Positions 52,124-60,099 of a DNA stretch of 64,000 nt are shown here, in pieces. Under the pieces are notes generated by a model. It saw only the letters and a list, made by a program, of their open reading frames with translations, was not told the DNA's origin and did no database searches. The number at the start of each line of letters is the position of its first letter. Position 1 is the first letter of the stretch. Origin of the DNA: Enterovirga aerilata (lineage in GTDB: Bacteria > Pseudomonadota > Alphaproteobacteria > Rhizobiales > Beijerinckiaceae); the NCBI RefSeq assembly GCF_013044135.1, contig NZ_JABEPP010000002.1, positions 186,001 through 250,000 on the forward strand. Reading direction: 5' to 3'. The position numbers were made by a program, and so were the translations under genes.

Positions 52124-54292
52124 TTACAGCAGACCCGCGCCGCGGGCCCATTTGTACTTGGCGCCGAGCACCTCGACCGGCAGCTCGGTCGAATAGGCAT
52201 AGGCCGGAATGCCGTGGTCGTAGAGGTATTGCGACGCCTCCTCGACCTCGATGTCGCCGGCGAGCGAGGCCACGACGGGCTTCACCTTGCCCTTCGCCTT
52301 CATCTCCTCGACCACCTCGACCATCAGCCTGGCGAAGACCATCGGCGGCGTCACGATGGTGTGCCAGTAGCCGAGGATGAGCGCATGGATGCGATCGTCC
52401 TCGAGCCCGAGCCGGACCGTGTTCTGGTAGGTCCGGGGCGGCTCCCCGCCCGTGATGTCGACCGGGTTGCCCGACGCGCCGAAGGGCGGGATGAACTTCT
52501 TGAAGGCCTCGTCGAGGTCCGGCGGCATCTGCATCAGCGACAGGCCGTTATCGACCACGGAGTCGGACAGGAGGACGCCCGAACCCCCTGCGCCCGTGAT
52601 GATGAGGACGTTCTCGCCCTTCGGGGTCGGCAGGATCGGCACGCCCCTGGCGAATTCGAGAAGCTGGCGCAGCGAGCGGGCGCGAACGACGCCCGCCTGC
52701 TTGAACACGTCCTCGTAGATCTTGTCGTTGCCCGCGAGCGCACCGGTATGCGAGGCGGCCGCCCGGGCGCCGGCCGAGGTGCGGCCGGCCTTGAGCACGA
52801 TGACCGGCTTCTTCTTCGAGACGCGCTTGGCGGCTTCCGCGAAGGCGCGCCCGTCCTTCAGGTCCTCGCAATGCTGCGCGATGACCTTGGTGTTGTCGTC
52901 CTGCTCGAAGAAGGCGAGCAGATCGTCCTCGTCGATGTCCGACTTGTTGCCGAGCCCGACGATCGCCGAGACGCCCATCTTGGCCGAACGCGAGAAGCCG
53001 ATGATGGCCATGCCGATGCCGCCCGACTGGGAGGAGAGGGCGGCCGAGCCCTTCACGTCGTAGGCCGTGCAGAAGGTCGCGCAGAGATTCTCCGGCGTGT
53101 AGTAGAAGCCGTAGATGTTCGGCCCCATGAGCCGGATGTTGTACTTCTTGCCGATCTCGACGATCTCGTCCTGGAGCTGCGGCTCGCCCGCTTCCGCGAA
53201 GCCCGACGGGATGAGCACGGCGCCGGGGATCTGCTTCTCGCCGCATTCCGTCAGCGCCGCCGCGACGAACTTGGCCGGGATCGCGAACACCGCCGTGTCG
53301 ATCACGCCGGGCACGTCCTTGACGCTCTTGTAGGCCTTGTAGCCGAGGATCTCGTCCGCCTTCGGATGGATCGGGTAGATCTGGCCCTTGTAGCCGCCGT
53401 TGATGAGGTTCTTCATCACGGAGTTGCCGATCTTGCCCGCCTCGGCGGAGGCGCCGATCACCGCGACCGCCTTCGGCCGCATGATGCGGTTCATGGCGGT
53501 CACGATCTCCTCGTTGGAGCGGACCGCCGGGCGTGGCTTGGCGTCGAAGTCGAGCACGATGCGGACGTCGGCCGCGATCGCGTCCGCCTTGGTGGCGAAG
53601 ACCGGGTTCAGATCCAGCTCGGAGATCTCGGGGAAGTCGGAGACGAGCTGGCTCACCTTGACGATGACGTCGGCCAGGGCCTCTCGGTCGACCGGATCGC
53701 CGCCGCGCACGCCCTTCAGCATCTCATGGGCCTGAATGCCGTCGAGCATCGACATGGCGTCCTGGCGCGTCGCCGGCGCCATCCGGAAGGTGATGTCCTT
53801 GAGCACCTCGACCAGCACGCCGCCGAGGCCGAAGGCGACGAGCTTCCCGAAGGACCCGTCGGTGATCGCGCCGACGATCACCTCCGTCCCGCCCTTCAGC
53901 ATTTGCTGGACCTGGACGCCCTCGATCCTGGCGCCGGCGTTGTAGTTCTTCGCGTTCGCGAGGATCGTGTCGTAGCCCTTCGCGACCTCCTCGGCGCTCC
54001 TGAGGCCGACGAGGACGCCGCCCGCCTCCGTCTTGTGCAGGATGTCGGGCGAGACGATCTTCAGCACGACGGGGTAGCCCATCGAATCGGCGAGCCGGGT
54101 CGCCTCGGACGCGGAGCCCGCCACGCCCTCCTTCGGGACCGGGATGCCGTAGGCGTCGCAAACCAGCTTGCCCTCGGGCGCGGTGAGGCTCGTCCGCCCT
54201 TCCGCCTTCACCCGGTCGAGAACGCGGCGCACCTCGTCCCGGGCGGCCGCTGCGTAATCCTCGGGAGCGCGCTTGAGTGCTGCCTCGGCCAT
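52124..54292 (-). CDS. Acetate-CoA ligase family protein with permuted domains; candidate oxalate/formate-CoA ligase
   Basis: A 722-residue NDP-forming acyl-CoA synthetase. The ATP-grasp (beta-like) half comes first (about residues 10-235; GYPVVLKIVSPDILHKTEAG and GTEVIVGAITDGSFG), then the CoA-binding domain (MRPKAVAVIGASAEAGKIGN, from about 245) and the ligase domains with the phospho-histidine motif AAASHTGALAGNDK (about 515). Most acetyl-CoA synthetases of this class run alpha before beta, so the order is permuted. Its position between oxc and fdhB suggests it primes the oxalate pathway with formyl- or oxalyl-CoA; substrate is inferred. The palindromic site at 54395 lies in its promoter region. 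Confidence 0.86.
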   Translation of the reverse strand: MAEAALKRAPEDYAAAARDEVRRVLDRVKAEGRTSLTAPEGKLVCDAYGIPVPKEGVAGSASEATRLADSMGYPVVLKIVSPDILHKTEAGGVLVGLRSAEEVAKGYDTILANAKNYNAGARIEGVQVQQMLKGGTEVIVGAITDGSFGKLVAFGLGGVLVEVLKDITFRMAPATRQDAMSMLDGIQAHEMLKGVRGGDPVDREALADVIVKVSQLVSDFPEISELDLNPVFATKADAIAADVRIVLDFDAKPRPAVRSNEEIVTAMNRIMRPKAVAVIGASAEAGKIGNSVMKNLINGGYKGQIYPIHPKADEILGYKAYKSVKDVPGVIDTAVFAIPAKFVAAALTECGEKQIPGAVLIPSGFAEAGEPQLQDEIVEIGKKYNIRLMGPNIYGFYYTPENLCATFCTAYDVKGSAALSSQSGGIGMAIIGFSRSAKMGVSAIVGLGNKSDIDEDDLLAFFEQDDNTKVIAQHCEDLKDGRAFAEAAKRVSKKKPVIVLKAGRTSAGARAAASHTGALAGNDKIYEDVFKQAGVVRARSLRQLLEFARGVPILPTPKGENVLIITGAGGSGVLLSDSVVDNGLSLMQMPPDLDEAFKKFIPPFGASGNPVDITGGEPPRTYQNTVRLGLEDDRIHALILGYWHTIVTPPMVFARLMVEVVEEMKAKGKVKPVVASLAGDIEVEEASQYLYDHGIPAYAYSTELPVEVLGAKYKWARGAGLL

Positions 54293-54387
54293 CGTCTTCC
54301 TCCTGAACGCTGCACGTCGTCGCGTGCCTTTGGTCCGATCTTGCCGGAACTTGGCGGATCGGGCGAGCCGGAGCACGCCCTCCATTG

Positions 54388-54406
54388 CTGGTATTTGGCA
54401 TGCCAA
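54388..54406. promoter_or_regulatory. Oxalate-operon operator candidate, copy 1
   Basis: CTGGTATTTGGCATGCCAA, containing the perfect 12-base palindrome TTGGCATGCCAA (54395-54406). It lies ten bases downstream of a minus-strand TTGACA (54417-54422), where a -10 region and start of the ligase transcript are expected. An identical 19-mer lies 83 bp away. Confidence 0.72.
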
Positions 54407-54431
54407 GGCCTTGCGATGTCAAGCGGCGGAA

Positions 54432-54454
54432 GGTGTGATGCCCGGTGTGATGCC
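54432..54454. repeat. 12-base tandem repeat inside the control region
   Basis: GGTGTGATGCC occurs twice (54432-54442 and 54444-54454), period 12, midway between the two palindromic operators. Confidence 0.6.
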
Positions 54455-54463
54455 GGTGCCAGA

Positions 54464-54469
54464 TTGACC
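54464..54469 (+). promoter_or_regulatory. Possible -35 box of oxc
   Basis: TTGACC eight bases before the second palindrome, mirroring TTGACA on the other strand at 54417-54422. No good -10 box is evident, so this is tentative. Confidence 0.4.
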
Positions 54470-54470
54470 T

Positions 54471-54489
54471 CTGGTATTTGGCATGCCAA
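54471..54489. promoter_or_regulatory. Oxalate-operon operator candidate, copy 2
   Basis: Same 19-mer as copy 1, with palindrome TTGGCATGCCAA at 54478-54489. Extended leftwards it shares CTCTGGTATT (54469-54478) with the palindrome upstream of the GntR gene at 59661-59676, which links it to that regulator. Confidence 0.72.
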
Positions 54490-54584
54490 CGATGCCCCGG
54501 GAGAAAACGCTTGCGCGGATGGCAAGGGACCAGGGACATGGTTCCAGCCGGTACGTGACGGCAGGGAGATCAAGGAGGGGGCCT

Positions 54585-54725
54585 ATGGCCCGGCCCGCGC
54601 TTCAGGGACGCGGCGAGCTCGCCGCTGATCGCACCGCTGCGCTGCGATCCGGCGCCGTGGGCGACGCGGCGCCTGTACGACATTCCCGTGGGCCGAGTTC
54701 GGCGGCCGCGCCGGCTTCCGCCTAG
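54585..54725 (+). CDS. Possible small leader gene before oxc
   Basis: A 46-codon frame starting [16 protein letters not shown] and ending AAAPASA, preceded by AAGGAGGGG at an ideal spacing to ATG 54585. The product is Ala/Arg-rich with no known motif. It lies in the long leader of oxc and ends 68 bp before it. The strong ribosome site is the only evidence; it may be a chance frame in GC-rich DNA. Confidence 0.35.
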   Translation: MARPALQGRGELAADRTAALRSGAVGDAAPVRHSRGPSSAAAPASA

Positions 54726-54792
54726 CCGGCCCGCAGCGTCCCGAGATCAGCCGAGCCGGCGCAGGCAGAAGAAAGTCACCTGGAGGAACAGA

Positions 54793-56580
54793 ATGTCAGC
54801 GGCAGTGCGCAGTATCGAGTCGAATGTAACGGAGGTCCGGGCCGAGCCGGAGCTGACGGACGGCTTTCATCTCGTCATCGACGCACTGAAGCTGAACGGC
54901 ATCACCAACGTCTACAACGTCCCCGGCATCCCGATCACCGATCTCGGCCGGATGATGCAAGCCGAGGGGATGCGGGTGATCTCCTTCCGTCACGAGCAGA
55001 ACGCCGGCAACGCCGCCGCCATCGCGGGCTTCCTGACCCAGAAGCCGGGCGTCTGCCTCACGGTCTCGGCGCCAGGCTTCCTCAACGGCCTGACCGCGCT
55101 GGCGAACGCGACCACGAACTGCTTCCCGATGATCCTCATCTCCGGCTCCTCCGAGCGCGAGATCGTCGACCTGCAGCAGGGCGACTACGAGGAGATGGAC
55201 CAGCTCGCCATCGCCAAGCCCCTCTGCAAGGCGGCCTTCCGCGTGCTCCACGCGCAGGACATCGCCATCGGCGTGGCGCGCGCCATCCGGGCGGCGGTTT
55301 CAGGCCGGCCGGGCGGCGTCTATCTCGACCTTCCCGCGAAGCTCTTCAGCCAGGTGATGGATGCCGAGGCGGGCCGGAAGTCCCTCGTGAAGGTGATCGA
55401 CCCGGCGCCGGCGCAGATCCCGGCGCCCTCGGCCGTGAAACGCGCGATGGACGTGCTCAAGGCCGCCAAGCGCCCGCTCATCATCCTCGGCAAGGGCGCG
55501 GCCTATGCGCAGGCGGACGACGCGATCCGCGCGCTCATCGAGAAGAGCGGCATCCCGTTCCTGCCGATGAGCATGGCGAAGGGCATCCTGCCGGACACGC
55601 ACCCGCAATGCGCGGGCGCGGCCCGCTCCCTCGTCCTGAAGGAGGCCGATACCGTCATGCTGATCGGGGCGCGGCTGAACTGGCTGCTCTCGCACGGCAA
55701 GGGGAAGGCCTGGGGCGAGGCCCCGAAGAAGTTCATCCAGATCGACATCGAGCCCAAGGAGATGGATTCCAACGTCGAGATCGCCGCCCCCGTGGTGGGC
55801 GATATCGGCTCCTGCGTCTCTGCCTTCCTCGGCGAGATCGAGCGCGGCTGGACGGCGCCGCCCTCCGCCTGGACGGATGCCGTGAAGGCGAAGCGGGACG
55901 AGAACGTCGCCAAGATGGCGCCGCGGCTCATGAACAACCGCTCACCCATGGATTTCCACGGCGCGCTCGGCGCGCTGCGGACCGTCATCAAGGAGCGGCC
56001 AGACGCGATCCTGGTCAACGAGGGCGCCAATACGCTCGACCTCGCGCGCGGCATCATCGACATGTACCAGCCGAGGAAGCGCCTCGACGTCGGCACCTGG
56101 GGCGTGATGGGGATCGGCATGGGCTTCGCCATCGCGGCCGCGATCGAGACCGGCAAGCCCGTGCTCGCCGTCGAAGGCGACAGCGCCTTCGGCTTCTCGG
56201 GCATGGAGATCGAGACGATCTGCCGGTACAACCTGCCGGTCTGCATCGTCGTCTTCAACAACAACGGGATCTATCGCGGCACCGACACCAACCCGGCCGG
56301 CACCGATCCCGCCACGACGGTGTTCGTCGCCAATTCCCGCTACGACGTGATGATGCAGGCCTTCGGCGGCGTCGGCGTGAACGCGACGACCCCGGACGAG
56401 CTGAAGCGCGCGGTGGATGCCGCGATGGATTCCGGCAAGCCGACGCTCATCAACGCCGTGATCGACCCGGCTGCCGGCAGCGAGAGCGGCCGCATCGGCA
56501 ACCTCAATCCGCAGAGCGTCCTCAAGAAGAAGCAGCCGACCCCGGAAGGGGCCGAGACGCGCGCTCCCGGGGTGGCCTGA
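54793..56580 (+). CDS. oxc: Oxalyl-CoA decarboxylase
   Basis: A 595-residue thiamine-diphosphate enzyme converting oxalyl-CoA to formyl-CoA and CO2. The catalytic glutamate lies in [17 protein letters not shown] (about residue 60), substrate loop features in [13 protein letters not shown], and the ThDP motif in [19 protein letters not shown] (about 474) leading to [11 protein letters not shown]. Start ATG 54793 follows GGAGG. frc lies 99 bp downstream on the same strand. The regulator and twin operators suggest induction by oxalate or a CoA ester. Confidence 0.96.
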   Translation: MSAAVRSIESNVTEVRAEPELTDGFHLVIDALKLNGITNVYNVPGIPITDLGRMMQAEGMRVISFRHEQNAGNAAAIAGFLTQKPGVCLTVSAPGFLNGLTALANATTNCFPMILISGSSEREIVDLQQGDYEEMDQLAIAKPLCKAAFRVLHAQDIAIGVARAIRAAVSGRPGGVYLDLPAKLFSQVMDAEAGRKSLVKVIDPAPAQIPAPSAVKRAMDVLKAAKRPLIILGKGAAYAQADDAIRALIEKSGIPFLPMSMAKGILPDTHPQCAGAARSLVLKEADTVMLIGARLNWLLSHGKGKAWGEAPKKFIQIDIEPKEMDSNVEIAAPVVGDIGSCVSAFLGEIERGWTAPPSAWTDAVKAKRDENVAKMAPRLMNNRSPMDFHGALGALRTVIKERPDAILVNEGANTLDLARGIIDMYQPRKRLDVGTWGVMGIGMGFAIAAAIETGKPVLAVEGDSAFGFSGMEIETICRYNLPVCIVVFNNNGIYRGTDTNPAGTDPATTVFVANSRYDVMMQAFGGVGVNATTPDELKRAVDAAMDSGKPTLINAVIDPAAGSESGRIGNLNPQSVLKKKQPTPEGAETRAPGVA

Positions 56581-56679
56581 CGAGACCCCGCGGCCTCGCC
56601 CGGACATGGGCGTGCCGCCCAACATCATCGCTAAGCACCGAGCGGGCGATCCGTCCCGCTGACCGATCGGAGGGATCAG

Positions 56680-57960
56680 ATGACCAAGGCATTGGACGGC
56701 GTCCGCATCCTTGATTTCACGCATGTGCAGTCGGGCCCGACCTGCACGCAGCTTCTCGCCTGGTTCGGCGCGGACGTGATCAAGGTGGAGCGGCCGGGCG
56801 TCGGCGACATCACGCGCGGCCAGCTCCGCGACGTGAAGGATGCCGACAGCCTCTATTTCACGATGCTGAACCACAACAAGCGGTCCATCACGATCGATTC
56901 GAAGAATCCGAAGGGCAAGGAGGTGCTCGAGGCGCTCATCAAGAGCTGCGACGTGCTCGTGGAGAACTTCGCGCCGGGCGCGCTCGACCGGATGGGCCTC
57001 ACCTGGGAGCACATCCAGAGCCTGAATCCGCGCATGATCGTGGCCTCCATCAAGGGCTTCGGCCCGGGCCCCTACGAGGATTGCAAGGTCTACGAGAACG
57101 TCGCGCAATGCGCCGGAGGCTCCGCCTCCACGACCGGGTTCCGCGACGGCATCCCGCTCGTGACGGGCGCCCAGATCGGCGATTCCGGGACCGGGCTGCA
57201 TCTCGCGCTCGGCATCGTCACGGCGCTGTTCCAGCGCGAGAAGACGGGCCGCGGCCAGAGGGTCACCTGCGCCATGCAGGACGGCGTGCTCAACCTCTGC
57301 CGCGTGAAGCTGCGCGACCAGCAGCGCCTCGCGCATGGGCCGCTCACGGAGTACTCGCAGTACGGCGAGGGCATCCCGTTCGGCGATACCGTGCCGCGTG
57401 CGGGCAACGATTCGGGCGGTGGCCAGCCCGGCCGCATCCTCAAGTGCAAGGGCTGGGAGACGGATCCGAACGCCTACATCTATTTCATCACCCAGGCCCC
57501 GGTCTGGGAGGCGATCTGCGACGTGATCGGCGAGCCGGAGTGGAAGACCCACCCGGATTACGCAAAGCCCGCCGCCCGGCTGCCGCGCCTCAACGAGATA
57601 TTCGGGCGCATCGAGCAGTGGACGATGCAGCACGACAAGTTCGAGGCGATGGAGATCCTCAACAAGTACGACATCCCGTGCGGGCCGATTCTCTCCATGA
57701 AGGAGATCGCGGAGGAGAAATCGCTTTATGCGACGGGCACGCTGGTCGAGGTCGACCATCCGGTCCGGGGCAAGTACATCACGGTCGGCAACCCGATCAA
57801 ACTCTCGGACTCACCTTCCGAGGTGGTGCGCTCGCCGCTGCTCGGCGAGCATACGGACGAGATCCTCCGCGACGTGCTCGGCTTCAACGACAACCAGGTC
57901 GACCAGATCCGGCAGTCCGGCGCGATCGGCGGGGTGCCGGACAGGATAGCTGCCGAATAG
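56680..57960 (+). CDS. frc: Formyl-CoA:oxalate CoA-transferase
   Basis: A 426-residue class III CoA-transferase moving CoA from formyl-CoA to oxalate. [20 protein letters not shown] opens it; [16 protein letters not shown], the catalytic aspartate in [17 protein letters not shown] (about residue 168) and the glycine-rich loop [19 protein letters not shown] are diagnostic of Frc. CGGAGGGA lies before the ATG. Together with Oxc it forms the oxalate decarboxylation cycle. A clear terminator follows. Confidence 0.97.
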   Translation: MTKALDGVRILDFTHVQSGPTCTQLLAWFGADVIKVERPGVGDITRGQLRDVKDADSLYFTMLNHNKRSITIDSKNPKGKEVLEALIKSCDVLVENFAPGALDRMGLTWEHIQSLNPRMIVASIKGFGPGPYEDCKVYENVAQCAGGSASTTGFRDGIPLVTGAQIGDSGTGLHLALGIVTALFQREKTGRGQRVTCAMQDGVLNLCRVKLRDQQRLAHGPLTEYSQYGEGIPFGDTVPRAGNDSGGGQPGRILKCKGWETDPNAYIYFITQAPVWEAICDVIGEPEWKTHPDYAKPAARLPRLNEIFGRIEQWTMQHDKFEAMEILNKYDIPCGPILSMKEIAEEKSLYATGTLVEVDHPVRGKYITVGNPIKLSDSPSEVVRSPLLGEHTDEILRDVLGFNDNQVDQIRQSGAIGGVPDRIAAE

Positions 57961-57984
57961 GGCGTTCAGCTTCCCACCCACTTG

Positions 57985-58013
57985 AGCCGCGGGCGAGCCC
58001 CCGCGGCTTTTTT
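57985..58013 (+). terminator. Rho-independent terminator of oxc-frc
   Basis: AGCCGCGGG (57985-57993) pairs with CCCGCGGCT (58000-58008), six-base loop, followed by a run of T to 58013. Confidence 0.92.
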
Positions 58014-58088
58014 GTTGCACCGAGCAGAGCTTGATGCGGGCGAGGGATACGCACGATCTCTCGGCAGGTCTGAGCTGCGGGAGTGAAC

Positions 58089-58433
58089 ATGGCTGAGAAC
58101 GGTGGAAGGGGACCGACTGTCGCGCGCATCTGGCGCGGCCGGACGCGCCGCGATCGCGCCGACGCATACGAGGCCTACAACTACGAGGTCGGCATCAAGC
58201 CCCTGATCGAGAAGGCGATCGGCGTGCAGACGATGCGCGAGGACCGCGAGACGGAGACGGAGTTCGTGACGATCTCGTACTGGGAGAGCGTCGAGGCGAT
58301 GGCTGCGTTCACGGGCAGAGATCCGACCGCCATCCACCATCTCCCGCGCGACGCCGAGTTCCTGCTCGAACTGCCCGAGACGGTGCAGATCCTGCGGCTC
58401 GTCACGAGCCACGGCAAGACGGGCGGGACCTGA
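58089..58433 (+). CDS. Dimeric alpha-beta barrel (ABM-like) protein
   Basis: A 114-residue protein resembling antibiotic-biosynthesis-monooxygenase-type small domains: VARIWRGRTRRDRADAYEAY at the start and VTISYWESVEAMAAFTGRD in the centre, the usual beta-alpha-beta pattern. ATG 58089 has GCGGGAG five bases upstream. No metal or flavin motif. Not obviously part of the oxalate operon since a terminator lies between. Confidence 0.72.
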   Translation: MAENGGRGPTVARIWRGRTRRDRADAYEAYNYEVGIKPLIEKAIGVQTMREDRETETEFVTISYWESVEAMAAFTGRDPTAIHHLPRDAEFLLELPETVQILRLVTSHGKTGGT

Positions 58434-58438
58434 TCCGA

Positions 58439-58822
58439 TCAGTTCGCGGTCGGCTTGGGCGTCAGCTCATATGTGGCGTTCGCCCCAACGGTCGTGCTGT
58501 CATTGCCCGGAGCGCCCCGCGGCATTGCATGGCTCGACAGATTCAGGGCCGCTAGGCGGCACTCCGACTTGAATACCTCGGTGATGAGCGCGCATTCCTT
58601 CGCCGCATATGCGTAGAGCGCACGGCGAAGCCCTTCCTGGGTCTCCAGCTGCTCTTCGGCTGTCGCGGCGGATCCCAGCCTGGCGGACAGCTGGACCTGT
58701 ACCTGGACGCGCGTGACTGCCTGGGCCGCTTGCTGAGGCATTCTTGGCATGATGTTCACCGTCTGAGCCGAGGCGGAAGTCACGAAAGCCGCCAAGGCGA
58801 GGGCGCAGGTAAGTCTGTGCAT
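58439..58822 (-). CDS. Small secreted hypothetical protein
   Basis: A 127-residue exported protein. Signal peptide HRLTCALALAAFVTSASA ends before QTVNIMP. The mature part is Gln/Ala-rich (QQAAQAVTRVQVQVQLSARL), has a helical LRRALYAYAAKECALITEVF segment with two cysteines about 12 apart (KECALI, KSECRL), and a Thr/Pro tail. No known family recognised. Convergent with the ABM-like gene. Confidence 0.7.
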   Translation of the reverse strand: MHRLTCALALAAFVTSASAQTVNIMPRMPQQAAQAVTRVQVQVQLSARLGSAATAEEQLETQEGLRRALYAYAAKECALITEVFKSECRLAALNLSSHAMPRGAPGNDSTTVGANATYELTPKPTAN

Positions 58823-58932
58823 GGCGAGGGTCCCGGTTCCGTGCGCAGCATGCACCGCCGCCGATGAGCGCCGGAGGAAGTTCTTTCGTCAACTTTGAGC
58901 GATCGCCCGCCCTTCGTTCGGGAAAGGCCGCC

Positions 58933-59637
58933 TCACTCCTCGTGGAAGACGCCGTGCTTCGCCACGTGTTCGGCGAGGCCGAGCGTGTGGTCCCGGACGG
59001 CCGCCTCGGCCGCCGCCGCCTCCCGGCGCTGCAGGGCGGCGATGATGCGCTCGTGATCGGCCTTGGACTGCGCGGCGCGGTTGCCCTGGCGCACCGAGAC
59101 CGCCCGGATCGCCCGCATGTGCAGGAACAGGTTCTCCGTCATCTCCTGGATCAGGGTGCAGCGCCCGAGCCGGATGATGGTCTGGTGGAAGCGGATATTC
59201 GCGTCCGAATATTCGTGCATGTGCTCGCCGGGCGCGTCCTGCTCGAATTCGGAGAAGATGGTCTTGAGCCCGGCGAGCTCCTCGTCCGTGGCGCGTTCGG
59301 CGGCGAGCCGCGCGGCCATGCTCTCCAGCGCTGCCCAGACCTGGATCAGCTCGATGATCTCGCGCTTCGACTTGCGGATGACGAAGATGCCGCGCCGCGG
59401 CACGGAGCGGACGAAGCCTTCCTGTTCGAGCACCGTCAGGGCCTCGCGGATCGGCGTGCGGCTTACCCCGAGATCCTGGGAGAGCTGACGCTCGTCGAGT
59501 CGGATTTCCTCGTCGGCCCCGTAGATGTCCATGTCGGTGATGGCGCGCTTCAGCGCGTCGTAGGCGAGCGCACGCAGGCTCACGCTCGCATCGAGCGGGG
59601 CGACATTCAGGCGAGGACGGGTGGCTACCTTCTGCAC
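58933..59637 (-). CDS. GntR family (FCD) transcriptional regulator
   Basis: A 234-residue FadR/FCD-type regulator. Winged helix at residues about 22-90: LDERQLSQDLGVSRTPIREA, then LTVLEQEGFVRSVPRRGIFV. The C-terminal FCD domain is all-helical with the metal/ligand histidines in SDANIRFHQTIIRLG, FLHMRAIR and KADHERIIAAL. It probably represses the oxalate module: a palindrome before its own gene shares CTCTGGTATT and the TGG-N4-CCA core with the two sites in the ligase/oxc region. The effector would be an acid or CoA ester, not known. Confidence 0.9.
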   Translation of the reverse strand: MQKVATRPRLNVAPLDASVSLRALAYDALKRAITDMDIYGADEEIRLDERQLSQDLGVSRTPIREALTVLEQEGFVRSVPRRGIFVIRKSKREIIELIQVWAALESMAARLAAERATDEELAGLKTIFSEFEQDAPGEHMHEYSDANIRFHQTIIRLGRCTLIQEMTENLFLHMRAIRAVSVRQGNRAAQSKADHERIIAALQRREAAAAEAAVRDHTLGLAEHVAKHGVFHEE

Positions 59638-59660
59638 GGGCGAACTCTAGCCGGAATCAG

Positions 59661-59676
59661 CTCTGGAATACCAGAG
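59661..59676. promoter_or_regulatory. Palindrome before the GntR gene (autoregulatory operator)
   Basis: CTCTGG-AATA-CCAGAG, perfect 6-bp arms, 24 bases upstream of the GntR start. On the minus strand it reads CTCTGGTATTCCAGAG; the first ten bases are identical to 54469-54478 in the oxalate control region. Confidence 0.72.
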
Positions 59677-59733
59677 TAAAGCTTTGCGCCGGCCCGCTTT
59701 TTCCCAAGAAGGTCAACTCACCCGGCCCTCGTG

Positions 59734-60099
59734 TCAGCCGCCGTGAAAGCCGCTCAGGCGGTCATCCGCTGGCTCCACCTCGCGCACGCGTCGCGCCGCC
59801 TCGATGACGCGCCCGATGAAGGCCGCGTAATCGGCCTTGTCCGCCTCGAGGTCGCCGGAGCAGCCCGTCGCCGGGAGAAAGACCGCATAGCCGACAGGAT
59901 CGCGGTCGCGCTCGCCGCTTTGCCGCTCCGCCTGCTGCAGGTGGAAGGCGCCGTTCTCGTCGGGGGGCGACACGACGGTCAGACCGTAGACGACCCGGCT
60001 GTTCGGGATGCTGTTGCGGTTCGCGTCCTGGCGGAAGCGGTCGAGCGGATAGATCCGTTCGATGCTCGCCCGATCGTTGACGTTCGCAATCGGCGTCAT
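59734..60099 (-). CDS. Hypothetical protein coupled to quinone oxidoreductase
   Basis: A 121-residue soluble protein, opening MTPIANVNDRASIERIYPLD, with NSRVVYGLTVVSPPDENGAF, GYAVFLPATGCSGDLEADKA and a C-terminal helix AAFIGRVIEAARRVREVEP. No known motif recognised. Its ATG overlaps the upstream gene's stop (ATGA), so the two are translationally coupled and probably work together. Confidence 0.75.
   Translation of the reverse strand: MTPIANVNDRASIERIYPLDRFRQDANRNSIPNSRVVYGLTVVSPPDENGAFHLQQAERQSGERDRDPVGYAVFLPATGCSGDLEADKADYAAFIGRVIEAARRVREVEPADDRLSGFHGG

Larger units (their letters stand above)
54293..54792. other. Divergent control region of the oxalate genes
   Basis: 500 bases between the ligase gene (minus) and oxc (plus). 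The left half holds two identical operator-like sites, divergent TTGAC boxes and a 12-base tandem repeat. The right half is a long leader of oxc with a possible small gene. All listed separately. Confidence 0.7.

Noticed and set aside
50381-54628. A 1415-codon open frame on the plus strand opposite fdhB and the CoA ligase, and similar long antisense frames at 47567-50299, 9930-13031 and 31706-34732
   Set aside because: High G+C makes the opposite strand of real genes stop-poor. Their products are Arg/Ala/Asp-rich without any domain, and the minus- or plus-strand genes they shadow have clear families.
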